A DNA stretch of 13,677 bases, taken from assembly GCA_903889785.1 (NCBI GenBank), contig CAISYT010000138.1, forward strand, positions 1 through 13,677. Direction: 5' to 3'. This document shows positions 5,547 to 13,677 of this stretch, piece after piece. The notes under the pieces were generated by a model, which was not told the origin of the DNA, did not search any database, and saw only the letters and a program-made list of their open reading frames with translations. Origin of the DNA: an uncultured Caulobacterales bacterium. Lineage in GTDB: Bacteria; Pseudomonadota; Alphaproteobacteria; Caulobacterales; Caulobacteraceae. Positions within the stretch are counted from its first letter, which is position 1, and each line of letters begins with the position of its first letter. The position numbers and the translations under genes are program-made.

Positions 5547-6410
5547 ATGAGCCAACCGCTGCAAATCATCGCTAAAGGCCCGCGCGGCGCCGCCGAGGCC
5601 GCTGCCGCCGCCATCGACGAGAATCCTACCCTCGAAGGGGCCACCTATTCCATTCTCGAGGAAGACGAGGACAAGGGCATCTGGCGCATCGACGTCTTCC
5701 CAACCACCGATGAAGAGGCTGACGGCATTGTTGCCTCGCTCAAAACCAGCGGCGGCCTCTCGGTTGTCGCCGAGCCGCTAGCAGATGCCGACTGGCTGGC
5801 CATGGCACTTTCCGGCCTGCCGCCAGTGCGCGCTGGGCGGTTCTTTGTTTACGGCGCTCATGACAAGGGCCGCGTACCAGGCGGTGCCGTAGCGCTGCGA
5901 ATCGAAGCCGGTGCGGCATTCGGCACCGGCCATCATGGCACCACGGTCGGCTGCCTAATGGCCTACGACAGCTTGCTCAAAGCCCGCCGCTTCCATCGCG
6001 TGCTTGATGTGGGTGCGGGCACAGGCCTGCTGGCCATCGCCGCCGCTCGTACCGGTTCGGCGATTGTTCGCGGCACCGATATCGATAAGCCATCGGTGCG
6101 CATTGCCGACGAAAACGCCGCCCTGAACCGCGCGTACGCCCGGTTCTACCATGTCTCAGGCCTTTCCGACCGCCGCATCCGTGCCGACGCGCCCTACGAC
6201 CTGGTCTTCGCTAACATCTTGGCGCGACCGCTCATTAGCTTGGCGCAAGACATCCACGGTGCACTTCGGCCGGGCGGCTATGTCATCCTGTCGGGGTTGC
6301 TGCGCACCCAACAGCGCATGGTCCTCGCCGCCTACGCCTCGCGCGGCTTCCGCCTGCGCCACCGCATTTTGCGCGACGCATGGGCCGCGCTGGTGCTGGT
6401 CCGCCCCTGA
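5547..6410 (+). CDS. prmA: Ribosomal protein L11 methyltransferase
   Basis: This 287-residue cytosolic SAM-dependent enzyme is expected to trimethylate lysines and the N-terminal amine of ribosomal protein L11. The N-terminal region (1-95) corresponds to the L11-recognition domain and is Ala/Glu-rich. The Rossmann methyltransferase domain shows the PrmA hallmark FGTGHHGTT (125-133), motif I LDVGAGTGLLAIAA (153-166), an acidic motif II GTDIDKPSV, and the active-site ANILARPL with Asn223. The protein ends with a strand-rich C-terminus (AWAALVLVRP). The start is ATG 5547, which gives the normal family length; no strong Shine-Dalgarno precedes it. The gene lies 54 nt before pepP on the same strand and may be co-transcribed. 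All key residues are present. Confidence 0.92.
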   Translation: MSQPLQIIAKGPRGAAEAAAAAIDENPTLEGATYSILEEDEDKGIWRIDVFPTTDEEADGIVASLKTSGGLSVVAEPLADADWLAMALSGLPPVRAGRFFVYGAHDKGRVPGGAVALRIEAGAAFGTGHHGTTVGCLMAYDSLLKARRFHRVLDVGAGTGLLAIAAARTGSAIVRGTDIDKPSVRIADENAALNRAYARFYHVSGLSDRRIRADAPYDLVFANILARPLISLAQDIHGALRPGGYVILSGLLRTQQRMVLAAYASRGFRLRHRILRDAWAALVLVRP

Positions 6411-6464
6411 CCAAGCATCGTGCCACAGTAGAAATTCCGCGCGACCGGGCCTATCTCGTAAAAC

Positions 6465-8264
6465 ATGCGCCAAAGTTTTGATGAGACGACAGACCCATCC
6501 TACGGCCCACGGCACCTGCCGCTCATCCGCCGCGCCATGGCTGATCAGGGGCTGGACGGGTTCATCGTCCCCCACGAGGACGAGCACCAGAACGAATACC
6601 TGCCCGCCGCCAACGACCGCCTGGCGTGGGCGACAGGCTTCACCGGCTCGGCAGGTGCCGCCATGATCATGACCGACAAAGCGGCCCTGTTTGTCGACGG
6701 CCGCTATGCTTTGCAGGCCCCGGCCCAGGTCGATCAGGACATGTTCGAGATCAAAGACCTGATGGACGGTGGCGTTCCTGCCTGGATCGAAGCCACCGCC
6801 AAGGCTGGCCAGGTCCTAGGCTACGATCCGCGCCTGCATAGCCCCGACAGCCTAGCCCAGCTGGAGGCCGCGGCCGTCAAGGCCGGTGCCTCCATGATGG
6901 CTGTGTCTGACAATCCGCTCGACGCCGCCTGGGGTACCAATCGCCCGGCCCAGCCTGCAGCACCTGTCGTGCCGCATACTTTGCAGTATTCGGGCGAGGC
7001 CAGTGCCGAAAAGCGCCGTCGGATCAGTTTGGCGATGAACGCAGACGCCGCCGTACTCACCGCTCCGGCCTCGATCGCCTGGCTGTTCAACATCCGGGGC
7101 GGAGACGTCATCCGTTCACCGCTGCCGCTGGGCCAGGCCATCCTGCGCAAGGATGGTTCGGCCGACCTGTTCCTTGATCCGGCCAAGATCACGCCGGGCC
7201 TGACCAAATGGCTCGATGCCGATGTCGCCCTGCGCGATCCGTCCGACCTTCAGGGCGCGCTGGCCAAGCTCAGCAACCAGATCGTGTCCATCGACCCAGC
7301 ACAGTCCTCAGCCTGGTATTTCAGCCAACTCGAAACAGCCGGTGCCCGCATCTATCGCATGCCCGATCCCACCGCCCTGCCGCGAGCGATCAAGAATGTG
7401 GTCGAAATTGCCGGAGCTCGTGCCGCTCACAGCCGTGATGGCGCAGCCCTGACTAATTTCCTGCACTGGATCGTCAACCAAAACGGCCCCATCGAGGAGC
7501 TGGCGGCAGTGGCCCAATTGGAAGCCTTCCGCGAGGCCACCGGGGTCCTGAAGGACCTCTCGTTCGACACAATCGCCGGTGCTGGCCCAAATGGGGCCGT
7601 GGTTCACTACCACCCGACCATCAAGACCAGCCGAGCCGCCCAGGACGGCGACTTGCTTCTGGTCGACAGCGGTGGCCAATACCTCGACGGCACCACAGAC
7701 GTCACCCGCACCGTCTCTATCGGCACCCCGAGCGAGGAGATGCGCCAGCGGTTCACCCTGGTTCTAAAGGGCCACCTGGCCTTGGCCCGCGTGCGTTTTC
7801 CTGCCGGTATCACCGGCTCCTTGCTCGACGCCCTTGCGCGTGGCCCGCTATGGGCACAGGGCCTCGACTACGATCACGGCACAGGCCATGGCGTGGGCAG
7901 TTATCTGGGCGTACATGAGGGACCACAAGGCATCTCAAAACGGGCCGGCGGCGCACCCCTTCAGCCGGGAATGATCGTTTCCAACGAGCCTGGCTACTAC
8001 AAGACCGGGGCCTACGGCATTCGCATCGAAAACCTACAGGTCGTAACCCAACCCACTGAGATTGCAGGCGGCGAACGGGCCATGCTGGGCTTCGAGACCC
8101 TGACCCTGGCCCCGATCGACCGCAAGCTGATCGCGGTGTGCTTGCTCACGGCTGAGGAACGCGCCCAGCTGGACGCCTATCACGCAAGGGTGTTGGCGGA
8201 GATCGGCCCGCAGCTCGGTGCGGATGCCCGCGCCTGGTTGGAACAGGTCTGCGCCCCGCTTTAA
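6465..8264 (+). CDS. pepP: Xaa-Pro aminopeptidase, three-domain M24B family
   Basis: This 599-residue cytosolic metallopeptidase is expected to remove an N-terminal residue that precedes proline. It has the long architecture of eukaryotic XPNPEP1, not the 440-residue E. coli PepP. There are two creatinase-like N-domains (about 16-150 and 160-320), the M24 pita-bread catalytic domain (about 325-545) and a short C-terminal M24_C extension. All five dinuclear-metal ligands are visible: Asp401 (VDSGGQYLDG), Asp412 (TTDVTRT), His475 (HGTGHGVGSYLG), Glu508 (SNEPGYY) and Glu522 (GIRIENL). His484 in GVHEGP is the expected catalytic neighbour. Their spacing matches human XPNPEP1 except for one residue fewer between the histidine and the first glutamate. 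The gene follows prmA at 54 nt and converges on the broken DUF336 gene. Function is confident; the peptide pool it serves is not known. Confidence 0.92.
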   Translation: MRQSFDETTDPSYGPRHLPLIRRAMADQGLDGFIVPHEDEHQNEYLPAANDRLAWATGFTGSAGAAMIMTDKAALFVDGRYALQAPAQVDQDMFEIKDLMDGGVPAWIEATAKAGQVLGYDPRLHSPDSLAQLEAAAVKAGASMMAVSDNPLDAAWGTNRPAQPAAPVVPHTLQYSGEASAEKRRRISLAMNADAAVLTAPASIAWLFNIRGGDVIRSPLPLGQAILRKDGSADLFLDPAKITPGLTKWLDADVALRDPSDLQGALAKLSNQIVSIDPAQSSAWYFSQLETAGARIYRMPDPTALPRAIKNVVEIAGARAAHSRDGAALTNFLHWIVNQNGPIEELAAVAQLEAFREATGVLKDLSFDTIAGAGPNGAVVHYHPTIKTSRAAQDGDLLLVDSGGQYLDGTTDVTRTVSIGTPSEEMRQRFTLVLKGHLALARVRFPAGITGSLLDALARGPLWAQGLDYDHGTGHGVGSYLGVHEGPQGISKRAGGAPLQPGMIVSNEPGYYKTGAYGIRIENLQVVTQPTEIAGGERAMLGFETLTLAPIDRKLIAVCLLTAEERAQLDAYHARVLAEIGPQLGADARAWLEQVCAPL

Positions 8265-8327
8265 CCGCCCCTACAAAAACGAGCAAGCCTGGGGCCGGCC
8301 CGTTCAAGTGTCGTGTTTCCGTCGATT

Positions 8328-8863
8328 TTACATCAGTCGGGCTTGCACCTTAGCCAGGCCGGTCATGACGCAGGCCTCGTCCTTGTCGCCGCCAGGGGTG
8401 CCAGAGACAGCCATAGCGCCAATCATCTCGCCCTTGACCATGATCGGCACCGCGCCTTGGCGGGCTTGGCCGATGGCGGGGTCCGCCTTCAGGGCGTCGG
8501 CGAGGGCGGTATCCGTCTTGGCACGCTCAACGATCACGCCGCTGGCGACCTTATACTTCATCACCGTAGCGATCTTGGACTTGGCGATATCTTGGGTGCG
8601 GGTCGCGGCACCGTCCTGGTTCATCATCGCCACCGGCACACCGGCACTATCCACCACCAGGGCGGCAACCTTGTAGGTCTTGGACATACAGTCTGCGAGC
8701 GCGGACTGGGCCGATTCGACAGCCAGGGCTGCGGCTGTACCCTTGGCGCGCGGCGGCGAGGGGGCGGAGCGGCGGCTGGAGCAGGGGCGGCGGCCGGTGC
8801 CTAGGCGTAAAGACTTGTGCTGGCCATCAAAGTGGCGAGGACGATCAGCGACGTCTTGGTCAT
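8328..8863 (-). pseudogene. Broken secreted heme-binding-like (GlcG/HbpS, DUF336) protein
   Basis: Read from ATG 8863 the frame encodes a signal peptide, MTKTSLIVLATLMASTSLYA. It then hits an amber codon (8803-8801) just where the mature chain should begin; the next residues, APAAAPAPAAAPPP, form a normal Ala/Pro linker. The downstream DUF336 domain is in the -1 frame. Adding one base in or near the C5 run (8764-8760 on the coding strand) joins the linker to AKGTAAALAVESAQSALADC and then to KVAALVVDSAGVPVAMM. This continues to AMAVSGTPGGDKDEAC and the TAA at 8330, a complete domain. CAG to TAG would restore the first codon. An internal ATG (8687) opens 119 codons, but it removes the first helix and has no ribosome-binding site. 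Intact relatives are small periplasmic proteins, some reported to bind heme or act beside redox enzymes. Two lesions favour a pseudogene; sequencing error is possible. Confidence 0.75.
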
Positions 8864-8934
8864 GGTGCGCTTTCTACCTGATGAGGTGCTCGAACCATGC
8901 CTCGCCAGGCTTTAGGTGCAACAAGGTTACAGTC

Positions 8935-11025
8935 CTAGCCGCCGATAAGGGTGATCCACTCATCCTCAGTCAGCACCCTGATGCCAAAGTAAGCGGCAGT
9001 CTTGAGCTTCGATCCGGCACCTGGCCCGGCCACGACCAGATCCGTTTTCTTCGACACCGACCCCGAAACCTTGGCTCCCAGCCGCTCGGCCTGGGCCTTG
9101 GCCTCATCCCGCGTCATACGCTCAAGGGCCCCTGTGAACACGATGGTCTTGCCGGCAACAGCTGTATCATTGACGACAGCCTCGGCGTCCTGAACATCGA
9201 GTTCAGCCAGCAGTCGCTGCACGATCGATTGATTGTGCTCTTCTTTGAAATAGGCCCCAGCGGCGTCGACCACAGCCTTACCAATCTGATCGAGGTCATC
9301 CAATTCGGTCATGGCTTCGGCGTCGCCCGCCGCCACGTTCAGCATTGCCGCCATAAAGGCCGACGCGGTGCCATAGCCACGCGCCAAGGTCATGGCCGTG
9401 GTCTCGCCGATATGGCGGATGCCAAGTGCGAAAATGAAGCGGTCGAGCCCGATATGCCTGCGCGCCTCAATCGCGGCGAACAGGTTCTGCACACTCAGCG
9501 ACCCGAAGCCCTCCCGGTCCTTGAGCTTTTTGAACGAGGCCGCGTCGAAGGCGGCAAGTTTGAAGATGTCGGCAGGCTCCTGGATCGTCTTGTCGTCAAA
9601 GAACATCTGCAGCTGTTTTTCGCCCAGGCCCTCGATATCAAAGGCACGGCGCGAGACGAAATGTTTGAGATGCTCGATGCGCTGGAATGGGCAGGCGAAT
9701 TCGCCGGTGCAGCGCCGCACGACCGTCTCGGCCCCCGTCGCTGTGGTCTCGCGCGCCAGGGGCGTCTTTAGGGGACACGGACAGATGTGCGGGAACACGT
9801 AAGGTGCGGAACGCCCGGGCCGATCTGGATCGACCACTTCCAACACTTGCGGGATCACGTCACCAGCGCGCTGCACCACCACCGTATCGCCGATGCGGAT
9901 GTCTTTGCGCGCGATCTCGTCGCCGTTGTGCAGGGTTGCGTTGGTCACCACGACACCGCCGACCGTGACCGGGTCCAGCCGCGCCACCGGCGTCACCGCC
10001 CCGGTGCGGCCGACCTGCAGGTCGATGGCCTCCAGTTTGGTGCGGGCCTGCTGCGCTGGGAACTTGCGGGCGATGCCCCAACGCGGGCTGCGTGACACAA
10101 ACCCTAGCCGGTCCTGCCAATCCAGCCGGTCGACCTTGAAAACCACCCCGTCTATGTCGAAGTTCAAGGTGGGCCGCAGTGCTTCGAACGCGCGATAGGC
10201 CTCCAGTAGGCCCTCCACGCCCTGAACGCGCCGCGATTGCGACGTCACTTGGAATCCCCATTCTGACAACCTGGCCAGGGCTTGCCATTGGCTGTCCGCG
10301 AACGGCGCGCTGACCTGACCCCAAGCATATGCGAAAAACCGCAGCTGGCGCTGGGCCGTGATACTCGGGTCGATCTGGCGCAGCGAACCGGCGGCGGCAT
10401 TTCGCGGGTTGGCATAGGGGCGCTCACCCTTAGCCTCGGCCGCGGCATTCATCGCCGAAAAAGCGGGCTTGGAGAGATAAACCTCACCGCGCACCTCGAT
10501 CAGATCCGGCCAGCCCGATCCGCTAAGCCGCTGCGGGACTTCCGCGAGGGTGGAAAGATTAGCGGTCACGTCCTCGCCGACCCGCCCATCGCCCCGCGTA
10601 GCACCCTGCACCAAGTGACCGCGCTCGTAGCGGAGAGAAGCGGACAGCCCATCGATCTTCGGCTCGGCGGTATAGGCCACCGGTGCCACGCCCAGCATCA
10701 GGAACCGCCTGATTTTCGCGTCAAAGTCCGCTGAATCCTCTTGGGAGAAGGCATTCTCAAGGCTCAGCATCGGCGTGCCATGCGCGACGGGCGAAAACTG
10801 CTCGGCCCGCGTCGCCCCCACGCGTTGGGTAGGGGAATTGTAGCGCATCAAGTGCGGGAAGCGTGCTTCGATCTCGTCGTTGCGCCGACGCATGACATCG
10901 TATTCAGCGTCGGAAATGATCGGCGCGGCATCCCGATAGGCCAAGTCGTGAGCGGCAAGGGCATCCGCCAGTTGGGCGAGCTCATCTGCCGCTTGGGGCT
11001 CTGTGAGGTCGGAGACGGCCTTCAC
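8935..11025 (-). CDS. ligA: NAD+-dependent DNA ligase
   Basis: This 696-residue essential cytosolic ligase seals nicks during replication and repair using NAD+. Domains in order: Ia (about 8-75, with ISDAEYDVMRRR for NMN binding), the adenylation domain with Lys123 in AEPKIDG, RGDGRVGEDVT, IEVRGEVYL, and IDGVVFKVD, the OB fold (about 325-410, GRTGAVTPVA), a zinc-binding region (Cys415, Cys417, Cys439, Cys445), helix-hairpin-helix repeats (FDIEGLGEKQ, FALGIRHIGET), and a BRCT domain from about 620 (GKTIVFTGALERMTR). The start is GTG 11025, which overlaps the recN stop as GTGA and gives a normal N-terminus. The zinc cysteines are spaced C-x1-C-x21-C-x5-C, unlike the usual C-x2-C-x14-C-x5-C. The gene is downstream of bamD and recN, probably in one operon and translationally coupled to recN. 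Confidence 0.95.
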   Translation of the reverse strand: MKAVSDLTEPQAADELAQLADALAAHDLAYRDAAPIISDAEYDVMRRRNDEIEARFPHLMRYNSPTQRVGATRAEQFSPVAHGTPMLSLENAFSQEDSADFDAKIRRFLMLGVAPVAYTAEPKIDGLSASLRYERGHLVQGATRGDGRVGEDVTANLSTLAEVPQRLSGSGWPDLIEVRGEVYLSKPAFSAMNAAAEAKGERPYANPRNAAAGSLRQIDPSITAQRQLRFFAYAWGQVSAPFADSQWQALARLSEWGFQVTSQSRRVQGVEGLLEAYRAFEALRPTLNFDIDGVVFKVDRLDWQDRLGFVSRSPRWGIARKFPAQQARTKLEAIDLQVGRTGAVTPVARLDPVTVGGVVVTNATLHNGDEIARKDIRIGDTVVVQRAGDVIPQVLEVVDPDRPGRSAPYVFPHICPCPLKTPLARETTATGAETVVRRCTGEFACPFQRIEHLKHFVSRRAFDIEGLGEKQLQMFFDDKTIQEPADIFKLAAFDAASFKKLKDREGFGSLSVQNLFAAIEARRHIGLDRFIFALGIRHIGETTAMTLARGYGTASAFMAAMLNVAAGDAEAMTELDDLDQIGKAVVDAAGAYFKEEHNQSIVQRLLAELDVQDAEAVVNDTAVAGKTIVFTGALERMTRDEAKAQAERLGAKVSGSVSKKTDLVVAGPGAGSKLKTAAYFGIRVLTEDEWITLIGG

Positions 11026-12716
11026 GCGCTGATCAAAGCCCTGGCCGCCGCCCGCGCCTCATCGGTGACGTGAGCGCCAGACAACATGCGAGCGATCTCT
11101 TCCTCACGCTCAGCGGGCGACAGCACGCTCACCGCCGTCCGCACAGCCGATCCCTCGCCGGCCTTGGAAACCTTCCACTGCTGCTCTGCCCGCGCCGCGA
11201 CCTGTGGGCTGTGGGTTACCACCAGAACCTGAGCGCTGGCTGCAAGCCGCTTAAGCCTGAGCCCGACCGCATCCGCCACCGCCCCGCCGACGCCTTGGTC
11301 CACCTCGTCGAAGATCATCAGCGGCTGTGGTCTACCGCGCCTGGTCAGGGCGGCCTTCAGCGCCAGCGACAGCCGCGCTAGTTCGCCGCCAGAGGCGATC
11401 TGCCCCAGTTCGCCAAACGGCGCGCCGGCGTTGGTGGAAATCTCGAAGGCCACTCGGTCCTTGCCGGATGGCCCCGCCCGCGTCTCGTCGAGCGGCTCGA
11501 CAGACACCCGGAACCGCGCACTGGCCAGTTTCAGCGGTTCCAACTCCGCCGCCACCGCCATGGCCAGCCGGTCGCCAGCCGCCCGGCGTTCGGCAGCCAA
11601 GGTGAGACTTGCATCAAGATAGGCCTGCCAGGCTGCGTCTGCTGCCTTCTCCGCCGCCTTCAGCGACTCACCCGATCCCTGCGCGGCCTCCAGCGCCGCC
11701 GCGTAGCTGAGCCGCAATCCTGGCAAGGCGGCTACCGTCGTCGAAAGCTTGCGAGCCATGGCGCGCAAGGCGAACAGCCGTTCCTCGGCCTGCTCCAGCA
11801 CGTCGGGCCGCACATCGAACGCCTCGGCGGCGGCATCGATGGCCGCCGTAGCCTCTGCAATTTCTACCCCGGCCCGGTCCACCGCCTCACAGGCGGCATT
11901 GAGTCGCGCCACACCACTGCTTTCCGTGTCTGCTCCGGCCCTTAACGCGGCCTCGCGCGCCCTTTGCAGGGCCCGAAACGCGCCAGAAATTCGCCCGCCC
12001 AAACTATCGCCGTTCAGCCCGTCACGCGCCGCCGCGATATCGGCAAGAGCCTTCTCCGCCGCGCCCAGTATGGCCCGTTGCTGCGCCAGTTCGGTTTCCT
12101 CACCCTCGCATGGATCCAGCCGGTCCAGTTCACTGAGCCACCGGGTCAGCTCTTCGGTATCCGATGCAGCGCGGTCGGCGACGGCGCGTAAAGCTTCCAG
12201 CGTTTCTAGGGCTGAACGCCACCGACTCCAGGCCGCCTGGCAGGCGCCCGTATCGAGGCGGCCAAAAGCGTCAAGCAAGAGCCGGTGCGTGCGACTATCC
12301 AGCAGGCCGACGGTCTCATGCTGGCCATGCACCTCGATCAGCGCCGCGCCGATCTCCTTCAAAGTGGTGATGCTGGTCGACTGGTCATTGACGAAGGCGC
12401 GGGAGCGGCCATCCGCCCCCAACACCCGTCGTAGCACGAGATCTTCCGCCGGGTCGTAGCCTAGCCCCCTTCCGTCCAAGAGAGCCCAAACGGCATGATC
12501 TGGTGCAAGGGCGAAGATGGCGGCCGCGCTGGCCTGGATCGCGCCGCGGCGCACCAGGGTGGAGTCCGCCCGCGCCCCTAATGCAAGGCCGAGTGCGTCG
12601 AGAATGATGGATTTACCGGCCCCCGTCTCGCCAGTCAGAGCCGTCAGGCCCGGCCCTATAGACAGGTCCAAGGTCTCGATCAGCACAACATCGCGGATGC
12701 CAAGCCCAATCAGCAT
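11022..12716 (-). CDS. recN: DNA double-strand-break repair ATPase RecN
   Basis: This 564-residue SMC-like ATPase is expected to gather and tether DNA ends for RecA-dependent break repair in the nucleoid. The N-terminal half-head has Walker A GETGAGKS (29-36, Lys35). The middle (about 150-400) is a long Ala/Glu/Arg-rich coiled coil with LDRLDPCEGEETELAQQR near the first turn. The C-terminal half-head has the ABC signature ASGGELARLSLALK (Ser442) and Walker B LMIFDEVDQGVGG (Asp470, Glu471), followed by VLVVTHSPQVAA. Length and motif order fit the family. The start is ATG 12716, directly before the expected MLIGLGIRDVVLIE; no strong Shine-Dalgarno is seen. It lies 51 nt after bamD and its TGA overlaps the ligA GTG. 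No LexA-type site is seen in the short gap, so it is likely transcribed from upstream of bamD. Confidence 0.95.
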   Translation of the reverse strand: MLIGLGIRDVVLIETLDLSIGPGLTALTGETGAGKSIILDALGLALGARADSTLVRRGAIQASAAAIFALAPDHAVWALLDGRGLGYDPAEDLVLRRVLGADGRSRAFVNDQSTSITTLKEIGAALIEVHGQHETVGLLDSRTHRLLLDAFGRLDTGACQAAWSRWRSALETLEALRAVADRAASDTEELTRWLSELDRLDPCEGEETELAQQRAILGAAEKALADIAAARDGLNGDSLGGRISGAFRALQRAREAALRAGADTESSGVARLNAACEAVDRAGVEIAEATAAIDAAAEAFDVRPDVLEQAEERLFALRAMARKLSTTVAALPGLRLSYAAALEAAQGSGESLKAAEKAADAAWQAYLDASLTLAAERRAAGDRLAMAVAAELEPLKLASARFRVSVEPLDETRAGPSGKDRVAFEISTNAGAPFGELGQIASGGELARLSLALKAALTRRGRPQPLMIFDEVDQGVGGAVADAVGLRLKRLAASAQVLVVTHSPQVAARAEQQWKVSKAGEGSAVRTAVSVLSPAEREEEIARMLSGAHVTDEARAAARALISA

Positions 12717-12767
12717 GGCGTGGAGGATCGCCCAGAATCTCTGAGGTTCAAAGCCTTGAAGGCGAGA

Positions 12768-13677
12768 CTAGAGGCCCAAAATGCCGTGACTGAAGCCCTT
12801 GGGTGCCTTCTTCTCACCGGGAGGTGCCAGGGTCGCCGTCTTGTTCGTGGTCAGGCGGGTGAGGAAGTTCTGCTTGCTACCTGGAGTGCGCGGCTCGACC
12901 GCCGGCCGAAGTCCGTTGCTGGTCAACAGCTTGTAGGCGTCATTATACCAGGGTTCGCCTGGGAAATTGTAGCCAAGGACCGCACCGTTGCCCTTGGCCT
13001 CGTCCAACAGGCCCAGGGTCAGATAGGTTTCCACCAGTCGGTACAGCGCCTCGGGCGTGTGGCTGGTTGTCTGGTACTTTTCGATGACGTTGCGGAACCG
13101 GCCGACGGCCGCCAGGGTGTCGCCTTGGCGCAGGTAGTAACGACCGATCGCCATCTCCTTGCCCGCCAGTTGGTCGCTGACCATGTCGATCTTCAGTCGC
13201 GAGTCCTGAGCGTATTCGGTATTTGGGAAACGTTGCACCACCTCGCGCAAGGCATATTGAGCTTGCTCAGTATAGGCTTGGTCGCGGTTGACATCGACGA
13301 TCTGTTCAAAGTCGCAGATGGCCTTGAGGTAGTAGGCATAGACCGCCGAAGGATTACCCGGATACAGCGCCAAGAACCGGTCAGCGTCGCCAATGGCGTC
13401 AGCATAAGCGTTGGACTGATAGTGGGCATAGGCGGTCATCAGAATCGCCCGGCGCGACCATTCCGAATAGGGGTGCTGGCGCTCCACTTCCCGGAAATAC
13501 TGCACCGCATCTTCCCACTGCTTGTGGTCCAACCGATCGGCACCGGTTGAATATAGCAGTTCGACTGGGCGCTCTTCGTAGACGATTTGCAGAGACTTCG
13601 CCTTGCCAGCACAGCCCGCAAGCAGCAGGGCCGCACCCAGGGCGCTGAAGATCAGTTTAGATCGGCGTGAGACGAGC
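12768..13677 (-). CDS. bamD: Outer membrane assembly lipoprotein BamD, N-terminal codons missing
   Basis: This essential outer-membrane lipoprotein of the BAM complex helps BamA fold beta-barrel proteins. The frame runs off the right edge with 302 codons visible and no start codon in the window; the TTG at 13532 lies inside the mature protein and is not the start. The visible N-terminus SRRSKLIFSALGAALLLAGC is a lipoprotein signal with lipobox LAGC (Cys codon 13613-13611). Next come TPR-like helical repeats: YSTGADRL, WEDAVQYFREVERQHPYSEW, YADAIGDADRFLALYPGN, QYALREVVQRFPNTEYAQDS and YYLRQGDTLAAVGRFRNVIEKY, with the typical BamD order. The C-terminal 45 residues are basic and probably disordered (EKKAPKGFSHGILGL), as in other alphaproteobacterial BamD (ComL) proteins. 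It is the first visible gene of the bamD-recN-ligA run; lpxC or other envelope genes often lie upstream in this group. Confidence 0.93.
   Translation of the reverse strand, partial: LVSRRSKLIFSALGAALLLAGCAGKAKSLQIVYEERPVELLYSTGADRLDHKQWEDAVQYFREVERQHPYSEWSRRAILMTAYAHYQSNAYADAIGDADRFLALYPGNPSAVYAYYLKAICDFEQIVDVNRDQAYTEQAQYALREVVQRFPNTEYAQDSRLKIDMVSDQLAGKEMAIGRYYLRQGDTLAAVGRFRNVIEKYQTTSHTPEALYRLVETYLTLGLLDEAKGNGAVLGYNFPGEPWYNDAYKLLTSNGLRPAVEPRTPGSKQNFLTRLTTNKTATLAPPGEKKAPKGFSHGILGL

Noticed and set aside
6151..6666. 171-codon frame spanning the prmA-pepP junction
   Set aside because: It is a shifted reading of two well-supported genes, with no domain of its own.
8680..9771. 363-codon plus-strand open frame opposite ligA and the DUF336 remnant
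   Set aside because: It is antisense to conserved LigA motifs, shows no recognisable domain, and such long open frames are expected opposite GC-rich genes.
11749..12459. 236-codon Ser/Arg/Ala-rich plus-strand frame opposite recN
   Set aside because: The composition is that of the antisense of an Ala/Glu-rich coiled coil; no independent support.
12720..13550. 276-codon plus-strand open frame opposite bamD
   Set aside because: The opposite strand carries a clear lipobox and BamD TPR repeats; this frame has no family features.

Overview
This GC-rich chromosomal window carries mostly conserved housekeeping genes. The bamD-recN-ligA order, an alphaproteobacterial-type 400-residue aspartate aminotransferase, a DUF4169/ribbon-helix-helix gene pair and a small TonB-C periplasmic protein with paired cysteines all point to an alphaproteobacterium, most likely Caulobacterales (Caulobacter, Phenylobacterium, Brevundimonas or Asticcacaulis type). 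The family assignment is inference from gene content; no rRNA or species-specific marker is present. I see no tRNA, rRNA, CRISPR array, insertion sequence, prophage or attachment site.

Left part (1-2441): a truncated TVP38/TMEM64 (DedA-like) membrane protein on the minus strand, cut by the window edge, diverges from aatA/aspC (aspartate aminotransferase, +). The gap between them holds several palindromes. After aspC, three consecutive inverted repeats lie between 1829 and 1922, one with a perfect 14-bp stem. They precede a translationally coupled pair, DUF4169 (63 aa) and an RHH_4 ribbon-helix-helix protein (70 aa). A minus-strand gene for a small secreted TonB-C-like protein converges on that pair.

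Middle (2850-8264, +): a divergent control region holds a perfect DnaA box directly against the tonB-like start codon. It leads to a UvrD/PcrA-family helicase with a C-terminal Tudor-like domain, then prmA (ribosomal protein L11 methyltransferase) and a three-domain M24B aminopeptidase P.

Right part (8328-13677, -): bamD (outer-membrane assembly lipoprotein, 5' end beyond the window), recN and ligA lie on one strand with a 51-nt gap and then a 4-nt overlap, consistent with one operon pairing envelope assembly with DNA repair and ligation. Downstream of ligA on the same strand lies a broken gene for a secreted GlcG/HbpS-type (DUF336) protein. An amber codon follows its signal peptide and a -1 frameshift separates the signal/proline region from an otherwise intact domain.

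No clear multi-gene novel system is visible. The best leads are the structured RNA/DNA element after aspC, the inactivated DUF336 gene, the DnaA box at the tonB-like start and the uncharacterised DUF4169-RHH pair.
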